Shown here one piece after another: positions 26,577-35,259 of a DNA stretch of 64,000 bases. The stretch covers positions 124,001-188,000 of the forward strand of contig NZ_JAWXRD010000002.1 in assembly GCF_033843265.1 (NCBI RefSeq), in the 5' to 3' direction. Numbering within the stretch: the first letter of the stretch is position 1; the number at the start of each line of letters is the position of its first letter. The notes under the pieces are model-generated. The model had not been told where the DNA came from, made no database searches, and worked only from the letters and a program-made list of their open reading frames with translations. This DNA is from Scandinavium lactucae (GTDB taxonomy: Bacteria > Pseudomonadota > Gammaproteobacteria > Enterobacterales > Enterobacteriaceae). Both the position numbers and the translations under genes were made by a program.

Positions 26577-28093
26577 GTGATTTCCACTTTATCTATCCCT
26601 GGCGGCTGCTGGGCTTGATTATCGCCGCCCTGCTGGCGTTTCTGCCCTACGCGCAGGCCAGCAGCTGGCCGAGAATCATGGACAAACCGTTTGCGAAGGC
26701 GCTGATTATCGGGCGCAACAAACGGCTAACCCAGGTGCTGCCTTGGCTGTTTGCTCTCGGCATCATTGCGCTCGCCGGACCGAGCTGGCAGCGGGAGCTG
26801 CCCGCCGCCCTGACCCCAGAAAGTAACGTGATGGTGGTGATGCAGCAAGATTTGGCGATGTACGCCCAGGATCTGACGCCGAGCCGCAACGAGAGAATGC
26901 AAAGCAAAATCAGTCGATTGATGGAGCAATCCCCCGGCGCACGTTTTGGTCTGGTGGTCTACAGCAATCAGGCGTTCGTCACCACCCCGCTGACGCAGGA
27001 CCCGCAGTTCTTCTCGCTGTTCCTCCACGCCCAAACGCCGTCGCTGATGCCAGAAGGCACCGGCTCGGGGCTGAAGTCCGCCATCGATTTAGCGATTAAA
27101 AATAGCCCGGTCACTCCGCGCAGCCTGATTCTGGTGGCCGATACGCTGACGGATGCTGATGCCGCCTACCTCGAAAAACACGATGTGCCGCTGCAAATCT
27201 GGGTGCCCGGCACCGCCGCAGGTGGCACGCTACCAGAACAGTACGCCGGTCGGGGGATTGATACCCGCCTGAACGTTGAGCGTTTCAGGGCGGTGCGCGA
27301 GACGGGGATTCCGGTGACGCTGGTCACTGGCGATGGCAGCGATTTGCAGGTGGTCAAAAGCCATATTCAACAGGCCATCAGCCAACAGAACAACGCCCGC
27401 AGCGACCTGCACTGGAAAAACAGCGGCTGGCTGCTGGCAATCCCGATGCTGATATTGCTGTTCTTCTGGCGGCGGCAGCTTATCTGTGTCGCCTTCGTGA
27501 TGCCGCTGATGTTCTGGTCTTCACACAGTGATGCCGCCTGGCTGGACGCGTGGGTCAGCCCGGATATTCAGGGCCAGCGCGCCTTCGATAAAGGACAATT
27601 CCAGAAGGCCGCCGAACACTTCCGCGACCCGCTGTGGCAGGGCATTGCCTGGTACAATGCCAGAAACTTCCCGGCGGCGGTGAACGCGTTTCGTCGCGCA
27701 CCGCAAACTCCGGAAACCCTGCTGTGGACCGGCAACAGTCTCGCCCAGCAAAAGCAGTGGCAGCAGGCGCTCGATACTTATGATCTGGCGTTAAGCCTGC
27801 GCCCTGACTGGAAAATGGCGCGAGATAACCGCGAAAAAGTGTCGCACATCGTGATGCAATTGCGGCTTAAGCAGCGCGAGGCTGAGCAGGAGCAAGGCAG
27901 CAACCAGGATGATGAAGGGCCAGACAAGGTGCTGAAAGATTTGAAGAAAGGTCAGGGCGTGAAGCAAAAAGACATTGGCGCTATCAAAGGCAGCTCGCCG
28001 CAACTCAACCAGTGGTATGAGAATTTGCAGGTATCGCCTTCGGGTTTACTGGAAAGCTTGTATCGAAATGGCGCACAGGAGACGACGCCATGA
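26573..28093 (+). CDS. BatB/BatC-like VWA plus TPR membrane protein
   Basis: A 506-residue protein: N-terminal helices (about 10-28 and 49-68), a VWA-like domain to about residue 270, two more helices (about 285-320), then TPR-like repeats (FQKAAEHFRDPLWQGIAWYNARN; PETLLWTGNSLAQQKQWQQALDTY) and a charged tail. It looks like BatB fused to BatC. The metal site is degenerate: where the DxSxS motif should stand the sequence reads VMQQDLAM, so it probably binds no metal, unlike its upstream partner. Start ATG 26573 overlaps the previous stop (ATGA). Confidence 0.85.
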   Translation: MSDFHFIYPWRLLGLIIAALLAFLPYAQASSWPRIMDKPFAKALIIGRNKRLTQVLPWLFALGIIALAGPSWQRELPAALTPESNVMVVMQQDLAMYAQDLTPSRNERMQSKISRLMEQSPGARFGLVVYSNQAFVTTPLTQDPQFFSLFLHAQTPSLMPEGTGSGLKSAIDLAIKNSPVTPRSLILVADTLTDADAAYLEKHDVPLQIWVPGTAAGGTLPEQYAGRGIDTRLNVERFRAVRETGIPVTLVTGDGSDLQVVKSHIQQAISQQNNARSDLHWKNSGWLLAIPMLILLFFWRRQLICVAFVMPLMFWSSHSDAAWLDAWVSPDIQGQRAFDKGQFQKAAEHFRDPLWQGIAWYNARNFPAAVNAFRRAPQTPETLLWTGNSLAQQKQWQQALDTYDLALSLRPDWKMARDNREKVSHIVMQLRLKQREAEQEQGSNQDDEGPDKVLKDLKKGQGVKQKDIGAIKGSSPQLNQWYENLQVSPSGLLESLYRNGAQETTP

Positions 28094-29106
28094 AACGGTG
28101 GTTAGCGCTGTTACTGTTTGTCATGCTCCCGGCTCACGCGACGATGGACATCACCCGCGACATTGTTGCCCCGAAAACGATCGTTCCGGGCCAACCGGTG
28201 ACCGTCGCAGTCACCTTCTGGACCGACAGCTGGTTTAATCCGCCGCCGGAATGGCCGGAGTTTGCGGTGCAGAATGGGGTGTTGCTCAACACGCCGCTGC
28301 CGAACCAACTGCTGACCCGACAACAAAACGGCATTAGCTGGAGTGGCATTCGTCTCGAGCGCCAGCTGATGGCCTGGGATCAAAGCACCCTGCGTCTGCC
28401 TGCGGTCGACTTGACGGTCACCTCTTCCGGCCAGCCACCCGCCACAGTGCATTTGGACGCGATCGAACTGCCGGTGAAATGGCCGAAAGGCGTCGAACAG
28501 CCAGACCGCTTTTTGCCCGCGCGCGGCCTGACGTTGACCCAGACCATCACCCAGTTTCACGCCGGTAAAGACACAACCCTGCGCGCGGGCGATGCTATCG
28601 AACGCGTGGTCACCGTCAAAGCGCGGGATGTGTTACCCGCCCAAATCCCCCAGCTGCTGTATGCCATTCCCGGTAGCGACAGCCAGCGTCTGATCCCGCA
28701 AAACAGCTTTATCAAGGGCGGGCGCGGCGACATTGACGGCGCGATGCGCGTCGAGCGCCTGCGCTATATGCCAACCGAGGCGGGAACGGTGACGCTCCCG
28801 CCGGTGAAGCTGCGCTGGTGGGATACCGAACATCAGCAATGGCAGCTCGCCGAACTGAAAGGCCAGACGCTGAAAATAGAAAACGCGCGCGCCGCCGGAA
28901 AAGAATCTGCCCTGCGCGGCAGCAGCGGTGAAGTCAACGGGTCACTGATTATCGGCCTGTTGGCATTGGCGCTGCTTGCCGTCATCGGCTGGTTTTCCCG
29001 CCACTCGCTATTTCAAAGCGCGGCGTGGATCACGCACCGCTGGCAACGCTTCTGGCAGCCGGTCACTTTGCCCGGACTCGCCCCCGTTGAAAGGAAAAAA
29101 CGATGA
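28090..29106 (+). CDS. BatD-like exported protein
   Basis: A 338-residue protein with a signal peptide (MKRWLALLLFVMLPAHA), a periplasmic beta-rich body resembling BatD (VAPKTIVPGQPVTVAVTF; LRAGDAIERVVTVKARDV; RYMPTEAGTVTLPPVKLRWW) and one C-terminal helix (about 290-308) with a basic tail. In Bat systems this part is exposed to the periplasm, so it is the likeliest contact for an exported client such as the sulfatase or the downstream phosphatase. Overlaps both neighbours by four bases. Confidence 0.8.
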   Translation: MKRWLALLLFVMLPAHATMDITRDIVAPKTIVPGQPVTVAVTFWTDSWFNPPPEWPEFAVQNGVLLNTPLPNQLLTRQQNGISWSGIRLERQLMAWDQSTLRLPAVDLTVTSSGQPPATVHLDAIELPVKWPKGVEQPDRFLPARGLTLTQTITQFHAGKDTTLRAGDAIERVVTVKARDVLPAQIPQLLYAIPGSDSQRLIPQNSFIKGGRGDIDGAMRVERLRYMPTEAGTVTLPPVKLRWWDTEHQQWQLAELKGQTLKIENARAAGKESALRGSSGEVNGSLIIGLLALALLAVIGWFSRHSLFQSAAWITHRWQRFWQPVTLPGLAPVERKKR

Positions 29107-30098
29107 AAAAAACGCTACTCGCCTGCACCCTAATGTTGGGATGCACTACCCTCGCCCATGCCGATCCGCTGTCGGCGTGGAATGATACCGCGGCAAAAGC
29201 GTCGATTGTCCAGTGGGTGCAGAACTCGACGAAACAGGGCAGCACCACCTTCATACCAAAGGATAAGCGCTATGTGGTGTTCGATAACGACGGCACCCTG
29301 TGGCCGGAAGCGCCGCTGACGTTCCAGATCCAGTTCATTTTGGACGAAGTTAAGCGTCAGGCTCCGGACCATCCGGACTGGAAGAAGGATCCGCTGGTTA
29401 ACGCGGTGTTGAACAACGATCTGAAAACGGTGGTGAAAGCGGGCGACAAGGGGCTGATGAAGCTGCTGGCGATGACCCACAGCGGGATGACCACCGAAGA
29501 CTTCGAACAACGCGTGGCAAGCTGGCTCGCTAACCACAAAGACGCGCGAACCGACTGTCGCTACGACCAGTTAGGTTATCAGCCAATGCGTCAGCTGCTG
29601 GATTACCTGCGGGAAAACGGCTTCAAAACGTGGATTATTTCCGGGGGTGGGATCGACTTCATGCGCGTGATGTCGCAGAAAATGTACGGCATCCCGCCGG
29701 AGCAGGTGGTCGGATCGTTTGCACTCGGCGAGTTTTCCCTCACCGACAACGGCACGCAGATCCGCAAAACCATGACCGGGGCGTTTAACGACGATGCCGC
29801 CAACAAACCGGTGGCGATCCACCTGTTTATGGGCCATCGCCCGGTCGCCGCCTTTGGTAACAGCGATGGCGATTTGCAGATGCTGCAATACACCGCCGCC
29901 AACCCGGATTACAAAACCTTTGGCCTGATCGTGCATCACACCGATGCCACCCGGGAATACGCCTACGACAGCCACCCGCCTGCCAGCGGCAAGCTGGAAG
30001 CCGCGTTGCCGGAAGCCAAAGCTAAAGGCTGGACGGTGGTGGATATGAAACAGGATTGGAAAACGGTGTTCGACCCGGCGCAGTGCCCGGTGAAGTGA
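29103..30098 (+). CDS. Periplasmic HAD-superfamily phosphatase
   Basis: A 331-residue HAD hydrolase with a signal peptide ending at THA-like LAHA (residues 1-20). Catalytic motifs: D61-N-D63-G-T (motif I), WIISGGG (motif II), and AFGNSDGDLQML (motif IV). The wide cap between motifs I and II (about 110 residues) is helical, as in phosphoserine-phosphatase-like HADs. Expected to hydrolyse a phosphate ester in the periplasm. It closes the operon, with an ATGA overlap to the BatD-like gene. Having a periplasmic sulfatase first and a periplasmic phosphatase last suggests joint use of sulfated or phosphorylated compounds; this is inference. Confidence 0.82.
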   Translation: MKKTLLACTLMLGCTTLAHADPLSAWNDTAAKASIVQWVQNSTKQGSTTFIPKDKRYVVFDNDGTLWPEAPLTFQIQFILDEVKRQAPDHPDWKKDPLVNAVLNNDLKTVVKAGDKGLMKLLAMTHSGMTTEDFEQRVASWLANHKDARTDCRYDQLGYQPMRQLLDYLRENGFKTWIISGGGIDFMRVMSQKMYGIPPEQVVGSFALGEFSLTDNGTQIRKTMTGAFNDDAANKPVAIHLFMGHRPVAAFGNSDGDLQMLQYTAANPDYKTFGLIVHHTDATREYAYDSHPPASGKLEAALPEAKAKGWTVVDMKQDWKTVFDPAQCPVK

Positions 30099-30113
30099 GC
30101 CTGTGAAGCCTGA

Positions 30114-30138
30114 CGCCCTCTCCCGCCGGGAGAGGGCG
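30114..30138. repeat. Second copy of the CCCTCTCCC hairpin repeat
   Basis: An 11-base perfect stem CGCCCTCTCCC / GGGAGAGGGCG with a three-base loop between convergent genes. Core stem equal to that at 13385-13409. No T-tract on either strand. Confidence 0.6.
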
Positions 30139-30153
30139 AAAAGAATTGCGCCC

Positions 30154-31698
30154 CTATTCTAAAATCGTCTCGCCGACTTTCGTGGGCTTCGAAAACAGCA
30201 GCACCAACGGCAGCAACAAGAAACATAAAAACATCATCAGGCGGAAATCCTGATAGTAGGCCATCACCGTCGCCTGACGGGTGACTTCGTTGTTAATCGC
30301 CATCAGGCCCGGCATCTGATGCAGGTTGTACGCCCCGTGCTGGATATCATGCTGCAAGGCTTTGTTGAACGGATTAATAAACCCGGAAAACACGCTATGG
30401 TTACGCTGGCTCTGCTGCGCGAGGTAAGTCGTCACCATCGAAATCCCGATACTGCTGCCGATATTACGGATAAGCGAATACAACGACGTGCCCTCGGTAC
30501 GGTACGACGGTGCCAGCGTGGAAAACGTTAACGTCGACAGCGGCACAAACGTCAGTCCCATCCCAATGCCCTGCACCACCCCGGAGCTGATAATCTCCCA
30601 CTGGCTCATCCACATACTGAACTGGGTCATCTGCCAGAGTGAAACGGCCATGACCACCACGCCAAGGGCGATGACGTAACGCAGGTCGACTTTTCCGGCG
30701 ATACGCCCGACCACCATCATGCTGAACATGGTGCCGAACCCGCGCGGAGTCATCAGCAGACCAACGTCGATAACCGGATAGTTCATGAAGTTCTGTAGCA
30801 GCGGTGGCATTAGTGCCATGGTCGCCAGCAGAATGGTGCCCATCATAAAGCTGAACAGCAACCCAACGACGAAGTTCTTATCGCGGAAAATACCCGGCTC
30901 GATAAACGGTTTTTTGACGGTAAAGATGTGGGTAATAAACAGATAAAACGCCAGCGCCGCCAGCACCGCTTCGATAATGATCTCCCCGCTCGCAAACCAC
31001 TCTTTTGACTGGCCGCGATCGAGAAATAACTGCAAACTGCCGATAGCGACGCTCAGCAGGAAGAAGCCGAGCAAGTCAAATTTACGTTTTGCATCGATAG
31101 CCGTTTCGCTGACAAAAGCCGAAATTCCCAACCACGCCAGGGCACCAAACGGAATGTTAATGTAGAACACCCAGCGCCAGCTGTAATACTCAGTCAGCCA
31201 GCCGCCGAGTGCCGGGCCGAGGATCGGGCCAACCATCACCCCCATGCCCCACATCGCCATCGCCGAACCGTGCTTCTCTTTCGGCCAGGCATCCAGCATC
31301 ACCGACTGCGACAACGGCACCAGGCTTGCGCCGAAAATGCCCTGCAACAGACGAAATATGACGATTTGATCGAGCGACTGCGCGGCACCACACAGCATCG
31401 ATGCCACGGTAAAACCCACCACCGACCAGGTGAATAAGCGCTTACGCCCAATACGCGCCGCGACAAAACCGGTCAGCGGCATCGCAATCGCGGCAGCCAC
31501 AATGTAGGACGTTAACACCCACGAGGTTTGATCCTGGGTTGCGCCCATCGCGCCTTGCATATGCGGCAGCGCCACGTTGGCAATGGTGGTATCCAGCGCC
31601 TGCATGATGGTCGCCAACATCACCGAGAAGGTTATCAGCAGTCGGCGGTCAACGCCCTGCTTTTGCGGCTGCGGGGCCGCAATCACATCAGTAGACAT
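30154..31698 (-). CDS. EmrB-like DHA2-family MFS drug efflux pump
   Basis: A 514-residue inner-membrane transporter with 14 hydrophobic segments. DHA2 signatures include LDTTIANVALPHM in TM1, GFVAARIGRKRLF (motif A) and LSQSVMLDAWP. It should export hydrophobic drugs or acids by proton antiport through a tripartite system with the HlyD-type protein encoded 11 bases upstream and an outer-membrane channel such as TolC. From memory it is clearly a different branch from E. coli EmrB, so no symbol is given. Confidence 0.9.
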   Translation of the reverse strand: MSTDVIAAPQPQKQGVDRRLLITFSVMLATIMQALDTTIANVALPHMQGAMGATQDQTSWVLTSYIVAAAIAMPLTGFVAARIGRKRLFTWSVVGFTVASMLCGAAQSLDQIVIFRLLQGIFGASLVPLSQSVMLDAWPKEKHGSAMAMWGMGVMVGPILGPALGGWLTEYYSWRWVFYINIPFGALAWLGISAFVSETAIDAKRKFDLLGFFLLSVAIGSLQLFLDRGQSKEWFASGEIIIEAVLAALAFYLFITHIFTVKKPFIEPGIFRDKNFVVGLLFSFMMGTILLATMALMPPLLQNFMNYPVIDVGLLMTPRGFGTMFSMMVVGRIAGKVDLRYVIALGVVVMAVSLWQMTQFSMWMSQWEIISSGVVQGIGMGLTFVPLSTLTFSTLAPSYRTEGTSLYSLIRNIGSSIGISMVTTYLAQQSQRNHSVFSGFINPFNKALQHDIQHGAYNLHQMPGLMAINNEVTRQATVMAYYQDFRLMMFLCFLLLPLVLLFSKPTKVGETILE

Positions 31699-31709
31699 AA
31701 GCCACCTCC

Positions 31710-32726
31710 TCAGGATGCGCTGCGAGCGTCAGCCTGGGTATCAATTTTGATGGTGGCGCTTAAGCCAGCCCGTAGCTGCGGCTGATTGGCGTCGGTTTGC
31801 AGACGAATACGCACCGGCACACGCTGGGTTACTTTCACCCAATTCCCGGTCGCGTTTTCCGCCGGAATAACCGAATACTCGGCACCCGTCGCCGGGCTGA
31901 TGCTGCTGACTTTGCCGTGCCAGGTCACACCCGGCGCGTAATCGACATTAATCTCCGCCGGTTCGTTATCCCGAATATGGGTCAAATCTTTTTCGGTAAA
32001 GTTCGCTTCGATATACAGATTGTGATCGGAGACCAGCAACATGGCGGTGGTGCCACTCTGCACGTATTCGCCACGCTGCAAGACTTTGGTGATATTACCG
32101 GACGACGGCGCATATTCATTAACGTGTGAGAGATTGTTTTTCGCCGTATTCAGTTCAGCCAGCGCTTTTTTATAACGCGGATGTTTTTCCACCGGCAGAG
32201 AAATATCACCGCCGAAGCTGTCAGCCACTTCCTGCAATTGTTTTTGCAGCATGTTCACTTCCAGCGCCATCAACAGGCTTTTCTGATGCGCACCGTCAAG
32301 ATCGGACGCCGACACATAGCCCGGACCGTTCAGACGATGCAAACGCCCTTCTTCCCGCTGGGCGTAGGCCAGCTGACTTTTCGACACCGCGATGTTGGCG
32401 AGCTTGCTCTGATATTGTGATTTGATGGTTTTTAAATCAATAACCGTATTATTCAGATCGGATGTGGCCTGGGCGACGGCTAATTCATAGGGTTTAGGAT
32501 CGATGCTAAACAGTAAATCACCTTTATTCACGTGCTGGTTTTCTTTTACCGCGACCTGTAATACCCGGCCCGAAACTTCAGCCCCGATCGCCGTTTTATC
32601 GGCTTTCACGTAGGCATTATCGGTTTCAACATAACGACCGCCGGTAAAATACACCCAGCCTCCGGCAGCCACGCCCAGAGTCGGCACCACCAGCAATAAG
32701 ATAAAACGAAGCTTTTTAATATTCAT
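31710..32726 (-). CDS. EmrA/HlyD-family membrane fusion protein
   Basis: A 338-residue periplasmic adaptor: N-terminal anchor helix (about 8-26), lipoyl half-motif (IGAEVSGRVLQVAVKENQHV), a helical hairpin (about 75-190), second lipoyl half (SGNITKVLQRGEYV) and a beta-barrel (YIEANFTEKDLTHI). It links the DHA2 pump to an outer-membrane channel. First gene of a two-gene operon; a SlyA/MarR-type palindrome lies about 140 bases upstream. Confidence 0.9.
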   Translation of the reverse strand: MNIKKLRFILLLVVPTLGVAAGGWVYFTGGRYVETDNAYVKADKTAIGAEVSGRVLQVAVKENQHVNKGDLLFSIDPKPYELAVAQATSDLNNTVIDLKTIKSQYQSKLANIAVSKSQLAYAQREEGRLHRLNGPGYVSASDLDGAHQKSLLMALEVNMLQKQLQEVADSFGGDISLPVEKHPRYKKALAELNTAKNNLSHVNEYAPSSGNITKVLQRGEYVQSGTTAMLLVSDHNLYIEANFTEKDLTHIRDNEPAEINVDYAPGVTWHGKVSSISPATGAEYSVIPAENATGNWVKVTQRVPVRIRLQTDANQPQLRAGLSATIKIDTQADARSAS

Positions 32727-32862
32727 GTGCAGGTCTCTTTATTGGAGCGATACCCACGTCGAAAAAAGGAAATAAAAATACACAGACGCCGTGCGCGACG
32801 GACAGGCGGCGTCAAAGTGAAGTCTTCAGGTATCAGCAGAAGTATTGATGCGATAAATATAC

Positions 32863-32874
32863 TTAGCCTGCTAA
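32863..32874. promoter_or_regulatory. SlyA/MarR-type operator candidate
   Basis: TTAGCCTGCTAA fits the SlyA pattern TTAGCnnGCTAA. Flanking bases extend the symmetry (ACTTAG ... CTAAGT), and a further CTAAGCAGG half-site follows at 32882. Lies upstream of the efflux operon. Confidence 0.6.
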
Positions 32875-32910
32875 GTGTAAACTAAGCAGGCTGTGCTATT
32901 GGCGGTTTAA

Positions 32911-33924
32911 TTATAAATTCGCGGCGGTGGAACGCCTTATTTTCAGGCGTCCGGCGAGGGATAAATGCGTGGCCGTGTCTTCCGCATGACAGAGATATTC
33001 CACTGCCAGCCTGCCAAGTTCTCCATAAGGCAGCTGAATACTTGTCAGCGGGGGCGTCATTTGCTCGGAAATATTTTGATCGTCATACCCGGCCACCAGC
33101 ATATCGTCCGGCACCCGCACCCCATGGGCCGAAAGCGCCTGATAGCAGCCGATCGCCAGCCAGTCGCTGGCGCAAAAAATTGCCTCCGGGCGGGCGGCCT
33201 GATTCAGCAATGCTACGGTGGCCTGGTACGACTGATTGAACTGCCAGTTAGTCTGCTGAACCCATTCCGGCTGCGGAGTAATGCCCGCCTGAGCCAGCGC
33301 CGCATGATAGCCCGCCAGACGTTGGCGGGTAGCCTCCATCCAGCTTTCTCCGGTGATGTGCGCGATCCGCCGCGCCCCTTGGTTTATCAGGTGGCGCGTG
33401 AGCTGGAAGGCGTTGGCGTAATCGTCCGGCACGAATGACGGCAGCAGCGGAGAGTCAGGGTCGCGCTGGTTGAGCAGCACCAACGGCAGCGTGGTACAGT
33501 CCTGAAAAGCTGTCATATCCACAACGGTAGTCACCGGCGAGGCGAGGATAATCCCAACGCAGTTGCGCTTTTCCAGCTGGCGAATGATGTTCAACGCCAG
33601 CGGGTTATCGTCCCCGTAGTCATACACCGTGAGCAAGACTTCGTTACGCCACGCGGCTTCCCTCGATTGGCTGATAGCATCGACAAACGGATCGTAGCTT
33701 TGCAATGAGCTTATCAGCAGGGCAATTTCCTCCTGATTGCGCGGCGAATGAATGGCAGGCAGACGGTCATAACCCAATTCACCTGCCACGGCGATGACCC
33801 TCTGGCGCGTCTCCTCGCTAAGTTTGATGTTGCGCGACTGGTTAAGCACCAGCGACACCGTGGCCTGGGAAACCCCGGCGGCACGCGCAATATCGTTCAT
33901 CGTGACCTTATTTTTCCGCTTCAT
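32911..33924 (-). CDS. LacI-family transcriptional repressor
   Basis: A 337-residue LacI-type regulator. The DNA-binding head is VTMNDIARAAGVSQATVSLVLN (residues 8-29) with hinge region to about 60. The rest is a periplasmic-binding-protein-like sugar domain (ALLISSLQSYDPF, LLNQRDPDSPL, HITGESWMEATRQRLAGYHAAL, IFCASDWLAIGCYQAL). Divergent from the hydrolase/transporter pair on the other side, so it most likely represses those genes through the palindrome at 34084-34106. Ligand unknown, probably a sugar from the hydrolase pathway. Confidence 0.9.
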   Translation of the reverse strand: MKRKNKVTMNDIARAAGVSQATVSLVLNQSRNIKLSEETRQRVIAVAGELGYDRLPAIHSPRNQEEIALLISSLQSYDPFVDAISQSREAAWRNEVLLTVYDYGDDNPLALNIIRQLEKRNCVGIILASPVTTVVDMTAFQDCTTLPLVLLNQRDPDSPLLPSFVPDDYANAFQLTRHLINQGARRIAHITGESWMEATRQRLAGYHAALAQAGITPQPEWVQQTNWQFNQSYQATVALLNQAARPEAIFCASDWLAIGCYQALSAHGVRVPDDMLVAGYDDQNISEQMTPPLTSIQLPYGELGRLAVEYLCHAEDTATHLSLAGRLKIRRSTAANL

Positions 33925-34083
33925 ATTCCCTGCCTCACGCCTGCTGAATCAACATCATACCTTCCCGCATCCGGTTACGGCAGCCTGATGCGCGGTCCAT
34001 CACGTTTCTTCGCTATATCAGCCTCAACTTTGTGAAGCCAGTCGCTATTTCACGTCATGCCATTTGCTGATTTATCCACCAAC

Positions 34084-34106
34084 TAATATTTATTAGCTAA
34101 ATATTA
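34084..34106. promoter_or_regulatory. Palindromic operator before hydrolase gene
   Basis: Perfect nine-base inverted repeat TAATATTTA ... TAAATATTA with a five-base spacer, 18 bases before the hydrolase start codon. Its centre lacks the CG typical of LacI operators, so the link to the adjacent regulator is tentative. Confidence 0.5.
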
Positions 34107-34124
34107 TCAGCAACGAGGAATAGC

Positions 34125-35213
34125 ATGAAACAGCAATGGAGTCAGGCCCAGGCGCAGGGGTGGTATCAGCAACAGGGTTGGCTGTGCGGCTTTAACTATC
34201 TGCCGTCCAGCGCAGTGAACTGGACCGATATCTGGCAACAAGAGACCTTTGACGCGCCAACCATCGAACGTGAGCTCGGCTGGGCGGCAGACGTCGGGTA
34301 CAACAGCCTGCGTATCAATCTGCCGTTTATCGTCTGGGAACATGACCGCGACGGGCTGATTGCCCGCATCCACCGGTTCTTAAACATTGCCGATAATCAC
34401 GGCTTTCGTACCATGCTGACTCTGATGGACGACTGCGGTTTCTCTGGCGACGAGCCCTACCTCGGGCCGCAAAAAGCCCCGGTGCCGGGGAAACATAACA
34501 GTCAGGCGGCGGCGAGTCCGGGTCGGGCGAAAGTCTGCAACCGCGACGACTGGCCGCTGATTGAGCGCTACGTGCGCGATATTGTGCGTGAGTTCAGGTG
34601 CGATAAACGCGTCCTGCTGTGGGACCTTTACAACGAACCGGGCAACCGGGGGATCTTCGCCACCGGCACCGTGGAAGTGCAGTACGATGCAAAGCTCGAA
34701 GACTACGCGCATGAGCTGATGCAGCGGGCATTCGAATGGGTGCGCGACGAAGATCCCGAGCAACCGCTGACCGTCTGCGCCTGGCGTCTACCTGCGGAAA
34801 CGGAGAACGAGCAGTTCTGGCAGCATCCGCTCGATCAGACCGCGCTGGCGCTGTCTGACGTGGTGAGCTTTCACGCCTATACCCATACCGCGCGGATGGT
34901 GGCCATTATTCATCAGCTGCAACAACTGGGCCGCCCGATCTTCTGTACCGAATGGCTGGCGCGCCACGTCGGCAGCACCATTGAAGAACAGCTCCCGCTG
35001 ATGCACGCCGCCAACGTTGCGCCGTACCAGTGGGGCCTGGTGCGCGGCAAAACCCAGACCTGGCTGCCCTGGCCGGTGGTGATGACAAACTCGCCAGACT
35101 ATTGTCGCCTGTGGTTCCACGACGTATTCGAAGAAAACGGTATTCCGTTCTCGAAAGCGGAAATGACCCTGGTAGGTAAACTGAGCCAGATTGGCTTGCA
35201 CCCTACCCGTTAA
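34125..35213 (+). CDS. GH5-like (cellulase-fold) glycoside hydrolase, cytosolic
   Basis: A 362-residue TIM-barrel hydrolase of the cellulase superfamily. The acid/base Glu171 stands in LYNEPGN at the end of strand 4, the nucleophile Glu276 in FCTEWLAR at the end of strand 7, and SFHAYTH gives the conserved His-Tyr of strand 6. There is no signal peptide, so it acts on short oligosaccharides already inside the cell, matching the GPH-type transporter 46 bases downstream. A cellobiose-, xylose- or mannose-type substrate is possible; the exact specificity cannot be read. A GCAACGAGG ribosome site precedes the ATG. Confidence 0.85.
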   Translation: MKQQWSQAQAQGWYQQQGWLCGFNYLPSSAVNWTDIWQQETFDAPTIERELGWAADVGYNSLRINLPFIVWEHDRDGLIARIHRFLNIADNHGFRTMLTLMDDCGFSGDEPYLGPQKAPVPGKHNSQAAASPGRAKVCNRDDWPLIERYVRDIVREFRCDKRVLLWDLYNEPGNRGIFATGTVEVQYDAKLEDYAHELMQRAFEWVRDEDPEQPLTVCAWRLPAETENEQFWQHPLDQTALALSDVVSFHAYTHTARMVAIIHQLQQLGRPIFCTEWLARHVGSTIEEQLPLMHAANVAPYQWGLVRGKTQTWLPWPVVMTNSPDYCRLWFHDVFEENGIPFSKAEMTLVGKLSQIGLHPTR

Positions 35214-35259
35214 TAAGAATATGACCCCGTCAGACCGCTGGCGGGGAAAGGTACGCGCT

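Noticed and set aside
30114..30138. Strong intrinsic terminator for the Bat operon
   Set aside because: The hairpin is strong but has no T-tract on either strand and recurs elsewhere, so it is listed as a repeat.
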